NCBI RefSeq assembly: GCF_001701025.1
Contig: NZ_CP016793.1
Span: 4,712,001-4,776,000 of the forward strand
Direction of reading: 5' to 3'
DNA length: 64,000 bases
DNA from: Lentzea guizhouensis
GTDB taxonomy: Bacteria > Actinomycetota > Actinomycetes > Mycobacteriales > Pseudonocardiaceae
The first letter of the stretch is position 1. The number at the start of each line of letters is the position of its first letter. The notes below the pieces were generated by a model. That model was not told where the DNA came from. It searched no databases and saw only the letters and a program-made list of their open reading frames with translations. Positions 27,399 to 34,893 of this stretch are shown here, piece after piece. The position numbers and the translations under genes were made by a program.

Positions 27399-28829
27399 AT
27401 GACGGAAGGCAAAGCACGCATCGCGGTCACCGGTCTCGCCACCATGGGCAGCAACCTCGCGCGCAACCTCGCGCGCCACGGCTTCAAAACCGCCGTGCAC
27501 AACCGGACCCCCGCGAAGATGAAGGCCCTGCTGGACGAGCACGGCCACGAGGGCGACTTCGTCGGCGCCGAGACGCTGCAGGACCTGGTGGACAGCCTGC
27601 AGACGCCGCGCCAGATCATCATCATGGTCAAGGCGGGTGGCCCGACCGACGCCGTCATCGACGAGCTGAGCGAGATCCTCGAACCCGGCGACATGGTCAT
27701 CGACGGCGGCAACGCCCACTTCAACGACACGCGCCGCCGTGAGGCCGCGCTGAAGGAGAAGGGGCTGCTGTTCGTCGGCGCGGGCATCTCCGGTGGTGAG
27801 GAGGGCGCGCTCAACGGTCCCAGCATCATGCCGGGTGGTCCGGCCGAGTCGTACAAGCACGTCGGACCGGTCTTCGAGGAGATCGCGGCGAAGGTGGACG
27901 GTCAGCCGTGCTGCGTGCACGTCGGGCCGGACGGTGCCGGGCACTTCGTCAAGATGGTGCACAACGGCATCGAGTACGCCGACATGCAGCTGATCGCCGA
28001 GGCGTACGACCTGCTGAACCGCATCGGCGGCCAGACGCCCGCGGAGATCTCCGAGGTCTTCACCCAGTGGAACTCGGGTGACCTGGAGTCGTACCTGGTC
28101 GAGATCACCGCCGAGGTGCTCAAGCACGTCGACGCGGACGGCACGCCGCTCGTGCAGGTGATCGAGGACGCCGCCGAGCAGAAGGGCACCGGCCGCTGGA
28201 CCGTGCAGGAGGCGCTGGAGCTCGGCGTCCCCGTCACCGGCATCGCCGAGGCCGTGTTCGCGCGGAGCCTGAGCGGCCACACCGACCAGCGCAAGGCCGT
28301 GCGCGACGCGTTCGGTGCCAGTGAGGTCGTCGCGAAGCCGGACGCCGAGCTGGTCGACGACGTCCGCCAGGCGCTGTACGCGTCGAAGGTCGTCGCGTAC
28401 GCGCAGGGCTTCGACATGATCCGCGAGGCGTCGAAGAACTTCGACTGGAACATCGACCTCGGCGCGATGGCCACGATCTGGCGCGGTGGCTGCATCATCC
28501 GCGCGCAGTTCCTCAACCGCATCCGCGAGGCGTACGACAACAACGCCGATATCGCGTCGCTTCTGGTGGACGACTACTTCCGCGACGCCGTCCAGAACGC
28601 GGAGGCTGCTTGGCGGCGCGTTGTGGTCCGTGCGGTGGAATCCGGCGTGCCGACTCCTGGGTTCGTGTCCGCTTTGGCCTACTACGACGGACTTCGCTCC
28701 GAACGCCTGCCCGCCGCTCTTGTGCAGGGACAGCGCGATTTCTTCGGTGCCCACACTTATCGCCGCATCGACAAGGCCGGTAGCTTCCACACGTTGTGGT
28801 CAGGCGACAGGTCTGAGGTGGAAGCGTGA
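27399..28829 (+). CDS. gnd: 6-phosphogluconate dehydrogenase, decarboxylating
   Basis: Oxidative pentose phosphate enzyme: 6-phosphogluconate to ribulose-5-phosphate + CO2 with NADP. 476 residues, the long form. Motifs: N-terminal dinucleotide fold VTGLATMGSNLARNLARHGF, the cofactor-selecting HNRTPAKMKAL, IDGGNAHFNDTRRRE, the GAGISGGEEGALNGPSIMPGG signature and catalytic Lys in GHFVKMVHNGIEYADMQL. ATG 27399 or GTG 27393. The stop overlaps the dacB start (GTGA), so the two genes are coupled although their pathways differ. Confidence 0.97.
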   Translation: MTEGKARIAVTGLATMGSNLARNLARHGFKTAVHNRTPAKMKALLDEHGHEGDFVGAETLQDLVDSLQTPRQIIIMVKAGGPTDAVIDELSEILEPGDMVIDGGNAHFNDTRRREAALKEKGLLFVGAGISGGEEGALNGPSIMPGGPAESYKHVGPVFEEIAAKVDGQPCCVHVGPDGAGHFVKMVHNGIEYADMQLIAEAYDLLNRIGGQTPAEISEVFTQWNSGDLESYLVEITAEVLKHVDADGTPLVQVIEDAAEQKGTGRWTVQEALELGVPVTGIAEAVFARSLSGHTDQRKAVRDAFGASEVVAKPDAELVDDVRQALYASKVVAYAQGFDMIREASKNFDWNIDLGAMATIWRGGCIIRAQFLNRIREAYDNNADIASLLVDDYFRDAVQNAEAAWRRVVVRAVESGVPTPGFVSALAYYDGLRSERLPAALVQGQRDFFGAHTYRRIDKAGSFHTLWSGDRSEVEA

Positions 28830-30364
28830 AATTTCGTTTGCTGGGGGCGGTCGTCGCTGCGGCGGCAGGGTTGACCCTGACGTCGAGCGGCGGCGCCGTG
28901 GCGGTCGACAACGAGGCTCTGACGCGCGATCTCGACGCCATCCTCGCCGACCCCGGGCTGAAGGGCGCGGACGTCGGGATCACCGTGCGGGACGCGAACA
29001 CCGGCGAGGTCGTCTACACGCGGTCCGGTGGAAAGCGCTCTCAGGTCGCGTCGAACCTGAAGGTGCTCACCACCGCGGCGGCGCTCGACCTGCTGGGGCC
29101 GGATCACCGGTGGAAGACCGAGCTGCAGTCGTCGGGTGCCCGCTCCGGTGGCACGCTGACCGGTGACCTCGTCCTGCGCGGCACCGGTGACCCGACGATG
29201 TCCGCCTCGCGCTACCAGGCGCTGGCGGCATCGGTGAAGAACAGCGGTCTCACGCAGGTGACCGGCGCGCTCGTGCTGGACGACACGGCGTTCGACGCCC
29301 AGCCGTACGGCAGTGGCTGGGCGTGGGACGACGAGCCGTACTCCTACAGCGCGGAAACCTCAGCGCTCACGCTCTCGCCGGACGCGCGGTACAGCGCGGG
29401 CACGGTGGTCGTGCGCGTGAAGCCGGGTGCCACGACGGGCGCACCGGTGCAGGTGAGCGTCGAGCCCGCGAACGACGTGGTGCAGATCCAGAACACGGCG
29501 ACGTCCAACGGCGACGCCGGCATCACCGTCGAACGCGAGCACGGCACGAACGTGATCAAGGTCAGCGGTTCGACCTGGGTCGAGACGACCGCGCTGTCCA
29601 CCGTCAAGGACCCGACCGCGCTGGTCTCGTCGGTGTTCCGCAAGGCGTTGGAGCAGAACGGCGTCCAGGTCCTCGGCGGCGTCAAGCGGGCCAAGGCCCC
29701 GCAGGGTGCCGCGGTGCTGGCGTCCGACACGTCGCAGCCGCTCAGCCAGCTGATCACCCCGTTGCTGAAGAACAGCAACAACATGCTGGCCGAGGTGCTG
29801 GTCAAGACCGCGGGTGGCTCGTTCGCCAACGGCGTCAACCAGCTCAGCCGCAAGTGGGCGGGCCTGGGCGTCGACCCGAACTGGATCGAGGTCTTCGACG
29901 GCTCCGGCATGTCCCGGCTCAACCAGATGTCGCCGGACGACCTGACCTCGGTCCTGGTGAAGGCGAAGACCAAGCCGTGGTTCGGCACCTGGTCGGCGTC
30001 GCTGCCGGTCGCGGGCAGGGACGGCACGCTGGCGAGCCGCATGAAGGGCACCGCCGCCGAGGGCAACGTGCTGGCCAAGACCGGGTCGCTCTCGGGCGTC
30101 TCGGCGTTGTCCGGCTACGTGACCACGCAGGCGGGCCGGCAGCTGGTGTTCTCGGTCGTGCAGAACAACGTGGTGCTGTGGTTCAGCCCCAAGACGGTCG
30201 AGGACAAGGTCGCGGTGCGGCTCGCGGCCGACGGTGGCGCTCAGCCGGCCACGCCGGAGGTGCAGTCGGTTCCGCAGCAGCGCAAGGCCCCCGAGCAGGA
30301 ACGCGTGACGGTTCCCGCGAAGGAGCGCTTCGACGTCGAGTGCTCGTGGATCGGCACCTGCTGA
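28826..30364 (+). CDS. dacB: D-alanyl-D-alanine carboxypeptidase/endopeptidase (PBP4)
   Basis: Peptidoglycan-trimming serine peptidase of family S13, 512 residues, exported: a short N-terminus, hydrophobic core LLGAVVAAAAGLTLTSSG, then the mature domain. Active-site motifs in order: SxxK as SNLK (in VASNLKVLTTAA), SxN as SNN (in LLKNSNNMLAEVLVKTAG) and KTG (in VLAKTGSLSGVSALSGY). The inserted domain typical of PBP4 lies between the first two. An unusual C-terminal extension (about 35 residues, Pro/Gln/Glu-rich, ending VECSWIGTC with two Cys) may form a disulfide outside the cell. GTG start overlaps the gnd stop. Confidence 0.96.
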   Translation: MKFRLLGAVVAAAAGLTLTSSGGAVAVDNEALTRDLDAILADPGLKGADVGITVRDANTGEVVYTRSGGKRSQVASNLKVLTTAAALDLLGPDHRWKTELQSSGARSGGTLTGDLVLRGTGDPTMSASRYQALAASVKNSGLTQVTGALVLDDTAFDAQPYGSGWAWDDEPYSYSAETSALTLSPDARYSAGTVVVRVKPGATTGAPVQVSVEPANDVVQIQNTATSNGDAGITVEREHGTNVIKVSGSTWVETTALSTVKDPTALVSSVFRKALEQNGVQVLGGVKRAKAPQGAAVLASDTSQPLSQLITPLLKNSNNMLAEVLVKTAGGSFANGVNQLSRKWAGLGVDPNWIEVFDGSGMSRLNQMSPDDLTSVLVKAKTKPWFGTWSASLPVAGRDGTLASRMKGTAAEGNVLAKTGSLSGVSALSGYVTTQAGRQLVFSVVQNNVVLWFSPKTVEDKVAVRLAADGGAQPATPEVQSVPQQRKAPEQERVTVPAKERFDVECSWIGTC

Positions 30365-30384
30365 CCCACGCGTGAGGACGAACT

Positions 30385-30414
30385 GGAGCCGCCCCGGGAA
30401 ATCGGGGCGGCTCC
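30385..30414 (+). terminator. Bidirectional-type terminator, dacB / SulP-CA
   Basis: Perfect 12-bp stem GGAGCCGCCCCG with CGGGGCGGCTCC, 6-nt loop, between convergent stops; can serve both genes. Confidence 0.85.
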
Positions 30415-30421
30415 GGCGTTT

Positions 30422-32641
30422 CTAGGCCGGTGACGGCACCGGTTCGAGCCCGTTGCGGTCCGGGTCCACCAGGTACACGCGGGCGTTCGAGATGTCGAAG
30501 TACATGCCCTTCAACGAGAGCGTGCCCGCCGCGATCGCCTCCCGCACGCTCGGGTGGCCGAGCAGGTTGTCCAGCTGCTGCGCCACGTTCGCGACGGCCA
30601 GCCGGTCGGCGACCGGCAGCTCCGCGCAGCGGGGCGCGGCGGGGGCGTGGAAGCGGATCAGCGACGGTTCGGCGTTGCGCAGCCACGAGTGCAGGTGCGA
30701 GCCGCGCGACGCGCCGCCGTTCACCAGTGCCTTCATCGCGCCGCAGTCGGAGTGTCCGCACACGACGACCGTGCTGACGTTGAGGATCTCCACCGCGTAC
30801 TCGATCGCGGCGCCCACCGAGCGGTCGTCGGAGCCGTGTGTCGGCACCAGGTTGCCGATGTTGCGCACGCAGAACAGGTCACCCGGCCCGGACGTGGTGA
30901 TCAGGTTCGGCACCACCCGCGAGTCGGCGCAGGTGATGAAGAGCTGCCGCGGCCGCTGCCCGCGCACCGCCAGCTCGTGCAGGAACGGCCGGACGAGCGG
31001 CGCGGACCGGCGTTCGAACTCGAGCATGCCGAGCAGCATGGGGTCGCTCTCCGGCGCGGACCGCTGGGCAGGCAGCGCGGGTGCGGCCGAGCTCTGCCAG
31101 TGCGACCACGGCGCGAACCAGCGCGGCAGCGGGCCGGGCAGCGTCTTGCGCCGCCCCGGTGTGCCCTGGTTCGCGCGGTCGTACCAGGTGTCGTGCACCT
31201 CGTCGACCCGCACCCGGCCGCCGAGCCGTTCGTAGCCCTCGCGCCAGTCGTCGATCGCCTCGAACGACGCGTGGTCCAGGTAGTCGACGTGCAGCTCCAG
31301 CACCACGGTCTGGCCCAGCGGCAACCGGCGCAGCTCGCGCACCAGCCGCCCGACGCCGAGGAACACCAGCGACCCGTGCACGCACACCCGGTTGCCCTCG
31401 ACGCGCACCGAACAGTGCGTCAACCGGTACAGCGCGCGCAGCAACGCGATCACGAGCCCCACGACCACGCCTTCGAGCAGTCCGAACAGGACGACGCCGA
31501 GCGCGGTCGCCGCGTAGACCCCGAACTCCTGGTGCCGCAGCAGGTTCCGCATCCGCTCGACGGACACGAGCCGGAGCCCGACGACCAGCAGCACACCGGC
31601 CAGCGCCGCCAGCGGGATCTGCTCCAGCGCCGCCGCGAACGCGAGCACCGCCACCGCGATCCACAGCCCCTGCAGGACCGCCGCGCACCGGGTCCGCGCG
31701 CCGCGGCGACGTTCGTGGAGCTGCGCGCCAGGCCGCCGCTGATCGGGAACCCGCCGAGCGCGCCCGCCAGCACGTTGCCGGTGCCCTGCGCGAGCAGCTC
31801 CTTGTCGAGCCGGGCGCGGCCCGTCGTGCAGCCGGTCCACGGCCACCGCCGACAGCAACGACTCCATGCTCGCCACCAGCGCGACCGTGACGACGGCCGC
31901 GACCACCGTGCCGACGCTGCCCTGCGGCACCGCCGGGAACACCAGGTCGTGGCTGTCCGGCAGGTCGACCCGCGCGACGTCGAGGGGCAGCACGACCGCC
32001 AGCCCCGTGGCGACGGCGACGGCCACCAGCGGCGCGGGTACCAGCGAGGCACGCGGAACCCGTGGCCACAGCAGCAGGACCGCGATCGCGACCGTGCCGG
32101 CGACGACCGACCCGAGGTGCGACCCGGCGAGCTCACCCGGCAGCAGCGCGAGGTTCGCGGGCACCGTCGAGGCCGCCGTGCCGCCGAGCACCACCACGAG
32201 CTGCCCGACCGCGATCGAGATGCCGATGCCCGCCAGCATCCCGTGCACGATCGCGGGTGACAGCGACATCACCAGCCGGCTGATCCCGGTGAGCCCCAGC
32301 ACGAGCTGCAGCACCCCGGCCGCCAGCGTGATCGCCGCCGTGGCCGCCCACCCGAACTGCGCCACCAGCCCGGCCACGATCACGACGAGTCCGGTGCCGG
32401 GCCCGCTGATCTGCAACGGCGCCCCGCTGAGCGCACCGACCACCACACCGCCGACGACCGCCGAGATGAGCCCGGCCATCAACGGCGCACCGGTGGCGTG
32501 GGCGATCCCGAGGGAGAGCGGGATGGAGATAAGGAACAGCACGAAGCTCGCCGGCAGGTCGTGCCGCAGCACCAGCCGGGACGTGCCCGGAGGACTGTGC
32601 GGCGTGTGGTCGGCGGCGTTGGACCTGTGGAGGTGGTTCAC
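30422..32641 (-). CDS. SulP transporter fused to beta carbonic anhydrase, internal frame slip
   Basis: 739-residue fusion: SulP membrane domain (about 1-400), STAS domain (about 420-510), then a complete beta carbonic anhydrase (about 540-739) with zinc motifs CADSRVVP and GHSDCGAMKAL. Known architecture for bicarbonate handling. Between about 31815 and 31701 the frame is wrong: after VDRLHDGPR the product reads ARQGAARAGHRQRAG, whereas the neighbouring frame gives LDKELLAQGTGNVLAGALGG and RSSTNVAA. Two lost bases near 31815 and one near 31700 explain this, and together restore the frame (GARTRCAAVLQG resumes). So some 38 residues in a conserved helix are scrambled unless this is a sequence error. 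GTG 32641 chosen; ATG 32671 is an alternative. Confidence 0.85.
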   Translation of the reverse strand: MNHLHRSNAADHTPHSPPGTSRLVLRHDLPASFVLFLISIPLSLGIAHATGAPLMAGLISAVVGGVVVGALSGAPLQISGPGTGLVVIVAGLVAQFGWAATAAITLAAGVLQLVLGLTGISRLVMSLSPAIVHGMLAGIGISIAVGQLVVVLGGTAASTVPANLALLPGELAGSHLGSVVAGTVAIAVLLLWPRVPRASLVPAPLVAVAVATGLAVVLPLDVARVDLPDSHDLVFPAVPQGSVGTVVAAVVTVALVASMESLLSAVAVDRLHDGPRPARQGAARAGHRQRAGGRARRVPDQRRPGAQLHERRRGARTRCAAVLQGLWIAVAVLAFAAALEQIPLAALAGVLLVVGLRLVSVERMRNLLRHQEFGVYAATALGVVLFGLLEGVVVGLVIALLRALYRLTHCSVRVEGNRVCVHGSLVFLGVGRLVRELRRLPLGQTVVLELHVDYLDHASFEAIDDWREGYERLGGRVRVDEVHDTWYDRANQGTPGRRKTLPGPLPRWFAPWSHWQSSAAPALPAQRSAPESDPMLLGMLEFERRSAPLVRPFLHELAVRGQRPRQLFITCADSRVVPNLITTSGPGDLFCVRNIGNLVPTHGSDDRSVGAAIEYAVEILNVSTVVVCGHSDCGAMKALVNGGASRGSHLHSWLRNAEPSLIRFHAPAAPRCAELPVADRLAVANVAQQLDNLLGHPSVREAIAAGTLSLKGMYFDISNARVYLVDPDRNGLEPVPSPA

Positions 32642-32672
32642 GTGTCTTGCCTTTCGTGGGAACAGCCGCATG

Positions 32673-32695
32673 GCCCTGTGCAACAGGCACAGGGC
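32673..32695 (-). promoter_or_regulatory. Hairpin in SulP-CA leader
   Basis: Perfect 9-bp stem GCCCTGTGC/GCACAGGGC, 5-nt loop, 31 bases before the GTG start and directly abutting the alternative ATG at 32671. It could hide or expose the ribosome site or act as attenuator; no T tract follows. Confidence 0.5.
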
Positions 32696-32723
32696 GTGGG
32701 GAGGGGAGTGAGCGAAGGGGCCC

Positions 32724-32801
32724 TCAGGAAGGTTCTAAGGGCAGCAGGCGGCGCGGCCGGACGGCAGCGAGCGCGTCGGCGCGGTCATGCGGGGTCGGCA
32801 C
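32724..32801 (-). CDS. Possible leader peptide (uORF) of SulP-CA
   Basis: 25-codon reading frame (GTG CCG ACC ... TCC TGA), preceded by a textbook GGAGG (32813-32809) with a 7-base spacer. It ends 82 bases before the SulP-CA start, with a 9-bp hairpin in between. The peptide is Arg/Pro/Leu-rich (RPRRLLPL near its end). Translation-coupled regulation of the transporter is an inference from this arrangement. A second 17-codon frame inside it (ATG 32788 to 32735, ending ACCP) lacks a ribosome site. Confidence 0.45.
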   Translation of the reverse strand: MPTPHDRADALAAVRPRRLLPLEPS

Positions 32802-32955
32802 GGGAACACCTCCGTGTCGGCACGAGAATCCGGGATCAGGCCGCGTCACCACCAATGATGCGGGCGGAGTCGGCGCTGTGACAGATGTTTCAGCCGGTCG
32901 TGTTGATCTTCGCGGTCAAACCTCACGCGAAGTGACGACCCGGCTGGACGTAGAA

Positions 32956-32990
32956 GGGCCGGCTCCGGTCGGGGGATGCGGAGCCGGCCC
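32956..32990 (-). terminator. Terminator of the 33031-33348 gene
   Basis: Perfect 12-bp stem GGGCCGGCTCCG/CGGAGCCGGCCC with an 11-nt loop, 40 bases beyond the stop of the minus-strand gene. Confidence 0.8.
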
Positions 32991-33030
32991 AGGTCAGGTC
33001 GGAGCTGAAGGACTGTGGAGTTCGGCGGGG

Positions 33031-33348
33031 TCAGCCCACCGAGCGCAGGTGCTTGCCGCGCGAGGTCTCCTGGCCCACCACGGTCAGGATCAGCTGCGCC
33101 GACAGATAGGCCCGGCACGGCGCGGGCATCCGTCGGGAGAACCAGCCGCGCTTGCACGTGGCGCAGCGGCCGTGCTCGTCGGGCTGGTGCTCGTCCAGCA
33201 ACGCCTTGACGACCGCGACCACCCTCGGCAGCTCTACCCTGGCGAGCACGAGGGCCGTCTGGTCGTCACCGCGCACGGCGAGGTCTGCGAGTGTGGCCAG
33301 GTGGGAGTGCAGCGACTTGTCCAGTTGGCTGAACACCGTGACGGCCAT
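33031..33348 (-). CDS. Small conserved Pseudonocardiales-type protein
   Basis: 105 residues, ATG at 33348. A helical first half (VFSQLDKSLHSHLATLADLA) is followed by DEHQPDEHGRCATCKRGW, then RRMPAPCRAYLSAQLIL. The CxxC plus a further Cys and His residues suggest a small metal site. Similar short proteins lie beside XRE-DUF5753 regulators in this order of bacteria; function unknown. Divergent from the XRE gene with a 149-base shared upstream region carrying a palindrome. Confidence 0.75.
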   Translation of the reverse strand: MAVTVFSQLDKSLHSHLATLADLAVRGDDQTALVLARVELPRVVAVVKALLDEHQPDEHGRCATCKRGWFSRRMPAPCRAYLSAQLILTVVGQETSRGKHLRSVG

Positions 33349-33410
33349 CAGGCTCAGAGCTCCAGTCCTTGCGTGAGCAACCCATGCAGACTGGCCTGCT
33401 CCAGATGAGA

Positions 33411-33425
33411 ACTGCAAGTTGCAGT
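33411..33425. promoter_or_regulatory. Palindromic operator candidate ACTGCAAGTTGCAGT
   Basis: Perfect inverted repeat with 7-base arms and one central base, in the region shared by the divergent small-protein and XRE-DUF5753 genes. Position and symmetry fit binding by the XRE regulator encoded 73 bases downstream; this is inference. Confidence 0.5.
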
Positions 33426-33497
33426 ACACGAATGGATGACGTCCCTTTGCGGGGATGTTCTTTGCTCTCAAACTTGGAGCCGGACCAGGAGGTGTGG

Positions 33498-34346
33498 ATG
33501 CCACGGGGTAGCAGCCCGACCCTGCGCAAGCGCCGGCTCGTGAGCGAGCTGCGGCGGTTGCGCGAAGCGGCCGGGCTGACGATCGAGGAGGTCGGAGAGC
33601 GCCTGGAGTGCTCGGCGTCCAAGATCAGCCGCATCGAGACCGGCAGGGTGGGGGTGAGCCCGCGCGACGTGCGGGACATGCTCACCGCCTACGGTGCGGA
33701 CGCCGCCACGCTCGAGGAACTGGTCCAGCTGGCCAGGGAGGCCCGCCGCAAGGCGTGGTGGGACGAGTTCGGCGACATCGTGCCCGGTCGCTACGTCGGG
33801 TACGAGGCCGACGCCGACTCGATCAGGACCTACCAGGGCCTGATGATCCCCGGTCTGCTGCAGTGCGAGGCGTACACGAGGTCGTTGATCTCCCAGGTGC
33901 TCCCCGAGGCGAGTGCCGCGGAGATCGACCGGCGGGTCCGGTTGCGCAAGGCTCGGCAGGCCCTGCTGAGCGAGGACGACCCGTTGCGCCTGCACGTCGT
34001 GATCGACGAGGCCGCCCTGCGCAGGCTCGTCGGCGGCACGGGGGTGATGCACACGCAGATGGCGCGTCTCCTCGAAGTCGGTGCAATGCCGAACGTCACG
34101 ATGCAGGTCGTGCCGTTCAGCGTCGGTGGTTACGCGGCGATGGACGGGCCGTTCGTCATCCTGAGCTTCCCCGAACGGCTCGACCCCGACGTGGTGTACA
34201 TCGAGAGCACTAGAAGCGGCGTCTACTTGGAGCAGTCGAGTGACGTCAATTGGTACGCCGAGGTGTTCGAGCGCCTGGTGAGAACCGCCCTCAAGCCGGC
34301 GGAATCTGCATCCCTGATCACAGAGGTCGCTCGCACACTCACGTGA
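33498..34346 (+). CDS. XRE family regulator with DUF5753 domain
   Basis: 282-residue DNA-binding protein. N-terminal HTH_31-type helix-turn-helix LREAAGLTIEEVGERLE then CSASKISRIETGR. A DUF5753 effector domain follows (LQCEAYTRSLISQVLPE, LHVVIDEAALRRLVGG, VVPFSVGGYAAMDGPFVIL). These actinobacterial regulators often act with a DUF397 partner and affect development or antibiotic production. ATG at 33498 with AGGAGG six bases upstream. The DUF397 gene begins 24 bases downstream, so they form an operon ended by a strong terminator. Confidence 0.95.
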   Translation: MPRGSSPTLRKRRLVSELRRLREAAGLTIEEVGERLECSASKISRIETGRVGVSPRDVRDMLTAYGADAATLEELVQLAREARRKAWWDEFGDIVPGRYVGYEADADSIRTYQGLMIPGLLQCEAYTRSLISQVLPEASAAEIDRRVRLRKARQALLSEDDPLRLHVVIDEAALRRLVGGTGVMHTQMARLLEVGAMPNVTMQVVPFSVGGYAAMDGPFVILSFPERLDPDVVYIESTRSGVYLEQSSDVNWYAEVFERLVRTALKPAESASLITEVARTLT

Positions 34347-34370
34347 CTTGAGACCGGGAGTGAACGAAGA

Positions 34371-34562
34371 GTGGAAAGCTTGCGTTGGCGCAAGAGCAGC
34401 CGATCGTCCGCCAGCGGGCCGGACTGCGTGGAGATCGCGCTCGTCTCAGCCGGTGCGGCTGTGCGTGACAGCAAGAACGCGGACGGGGCCCAGCTCCGGT
34501 TCGGTTCCGCCGGATGGGAGAGCTTCCTCTCCGCCGCGAGAACCGGCGTGTTCGTCGGCTGA
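34371..34562 (+). CDS. DUF397 domain protein
   Basis: 63-residue partner of the preceding regulator, GTG start. Family consensus is evident: LRWRKSSRSSASGPDCVEIA, then VRDSKNADGAQLRFGSAGWESFL. In characterised pairs the DUF397 protein acts as an antagonist or toxin-like partner of the XRE protein; which applies here is not known. Confidence 0.93.
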   Translation: MESLRWRKSSRSSASGPDCVEIALVSAGAAVRDSKNADGAQLRFGSAGWESFLSAARTGVFVG

Positions 34563-34584
34563 TCGTCAGGTACCCGCAAGAACC

Positions 34585-34620
34585 ACGAAGCCCCGGCTGA
34601 TCACCCAGCCGGGGCTTCGT
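34585..34620 (+). terminator. Terminator of XRE-DUF397 operon
   Basis: Perfect 15-bp stem ACGAAGCCCCGGCTG/CAGCCGGGGCTTCGT, 6-nt loop, 22 bases after the DUF397 stop. Confidence 0.88.
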
Positions 34621-34893
34621 CGTGGTCAAGGGGGACGAGGGCCGGCCGGCGTTCCGCCGCCGCGGGCTGGATGCCCCTTGCACGCCGGCCGACCCACGTC
34701 GATCATGGGGAGCAGCGGGTGTTCCGCTGTCCGGTCCAACCCCGTCGACTGGTTCGATCCCCGGGTTTCCGTTGATCTCGCCGTCTGTGGTTGGTTGGAC
34801 ACGCTAAGCGTAAGAATGCCTTCTACAGCACGACTGGAGCCCGACTGAAGTGATCTTCAAGCTCCAGGTGGCCACCAGGCGAAGGACAGATCG
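34621..34893 (+). promoter_or_regulatory. Upstream region of SARP gene with two inverted repeats
   Basis: No gene seen. It contains CGGCCGGCGT/ACGCCGGCCG (34643-34652 and 34682-34691). Closer to the gene is a hairpin, 34834-34867, with an outer stem CTGGAGC/GCTCCAG and an inner stem TGAAG/CTTCA, 26 bases before the GTG start. A ribosome site GAAGGA follows it. Promoter elements are not clear. Confidence 0.35.

Noticed and set aside
29030..29045. AAAGCGCTCTCAG inside dacB resembling the ceb operator
   Set aside because: Imperfect palindrome inside a coding region, explained by codons for KRSQ.
32735..32788. 17-codon frame ending ACCP as a cysteine-responsive leader peptide upstream of SulP-CA
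   Set aside because: No ribosome site at its ATG; the overlapping GTG frame has an ideal one, and only two adjacent Cys are present.
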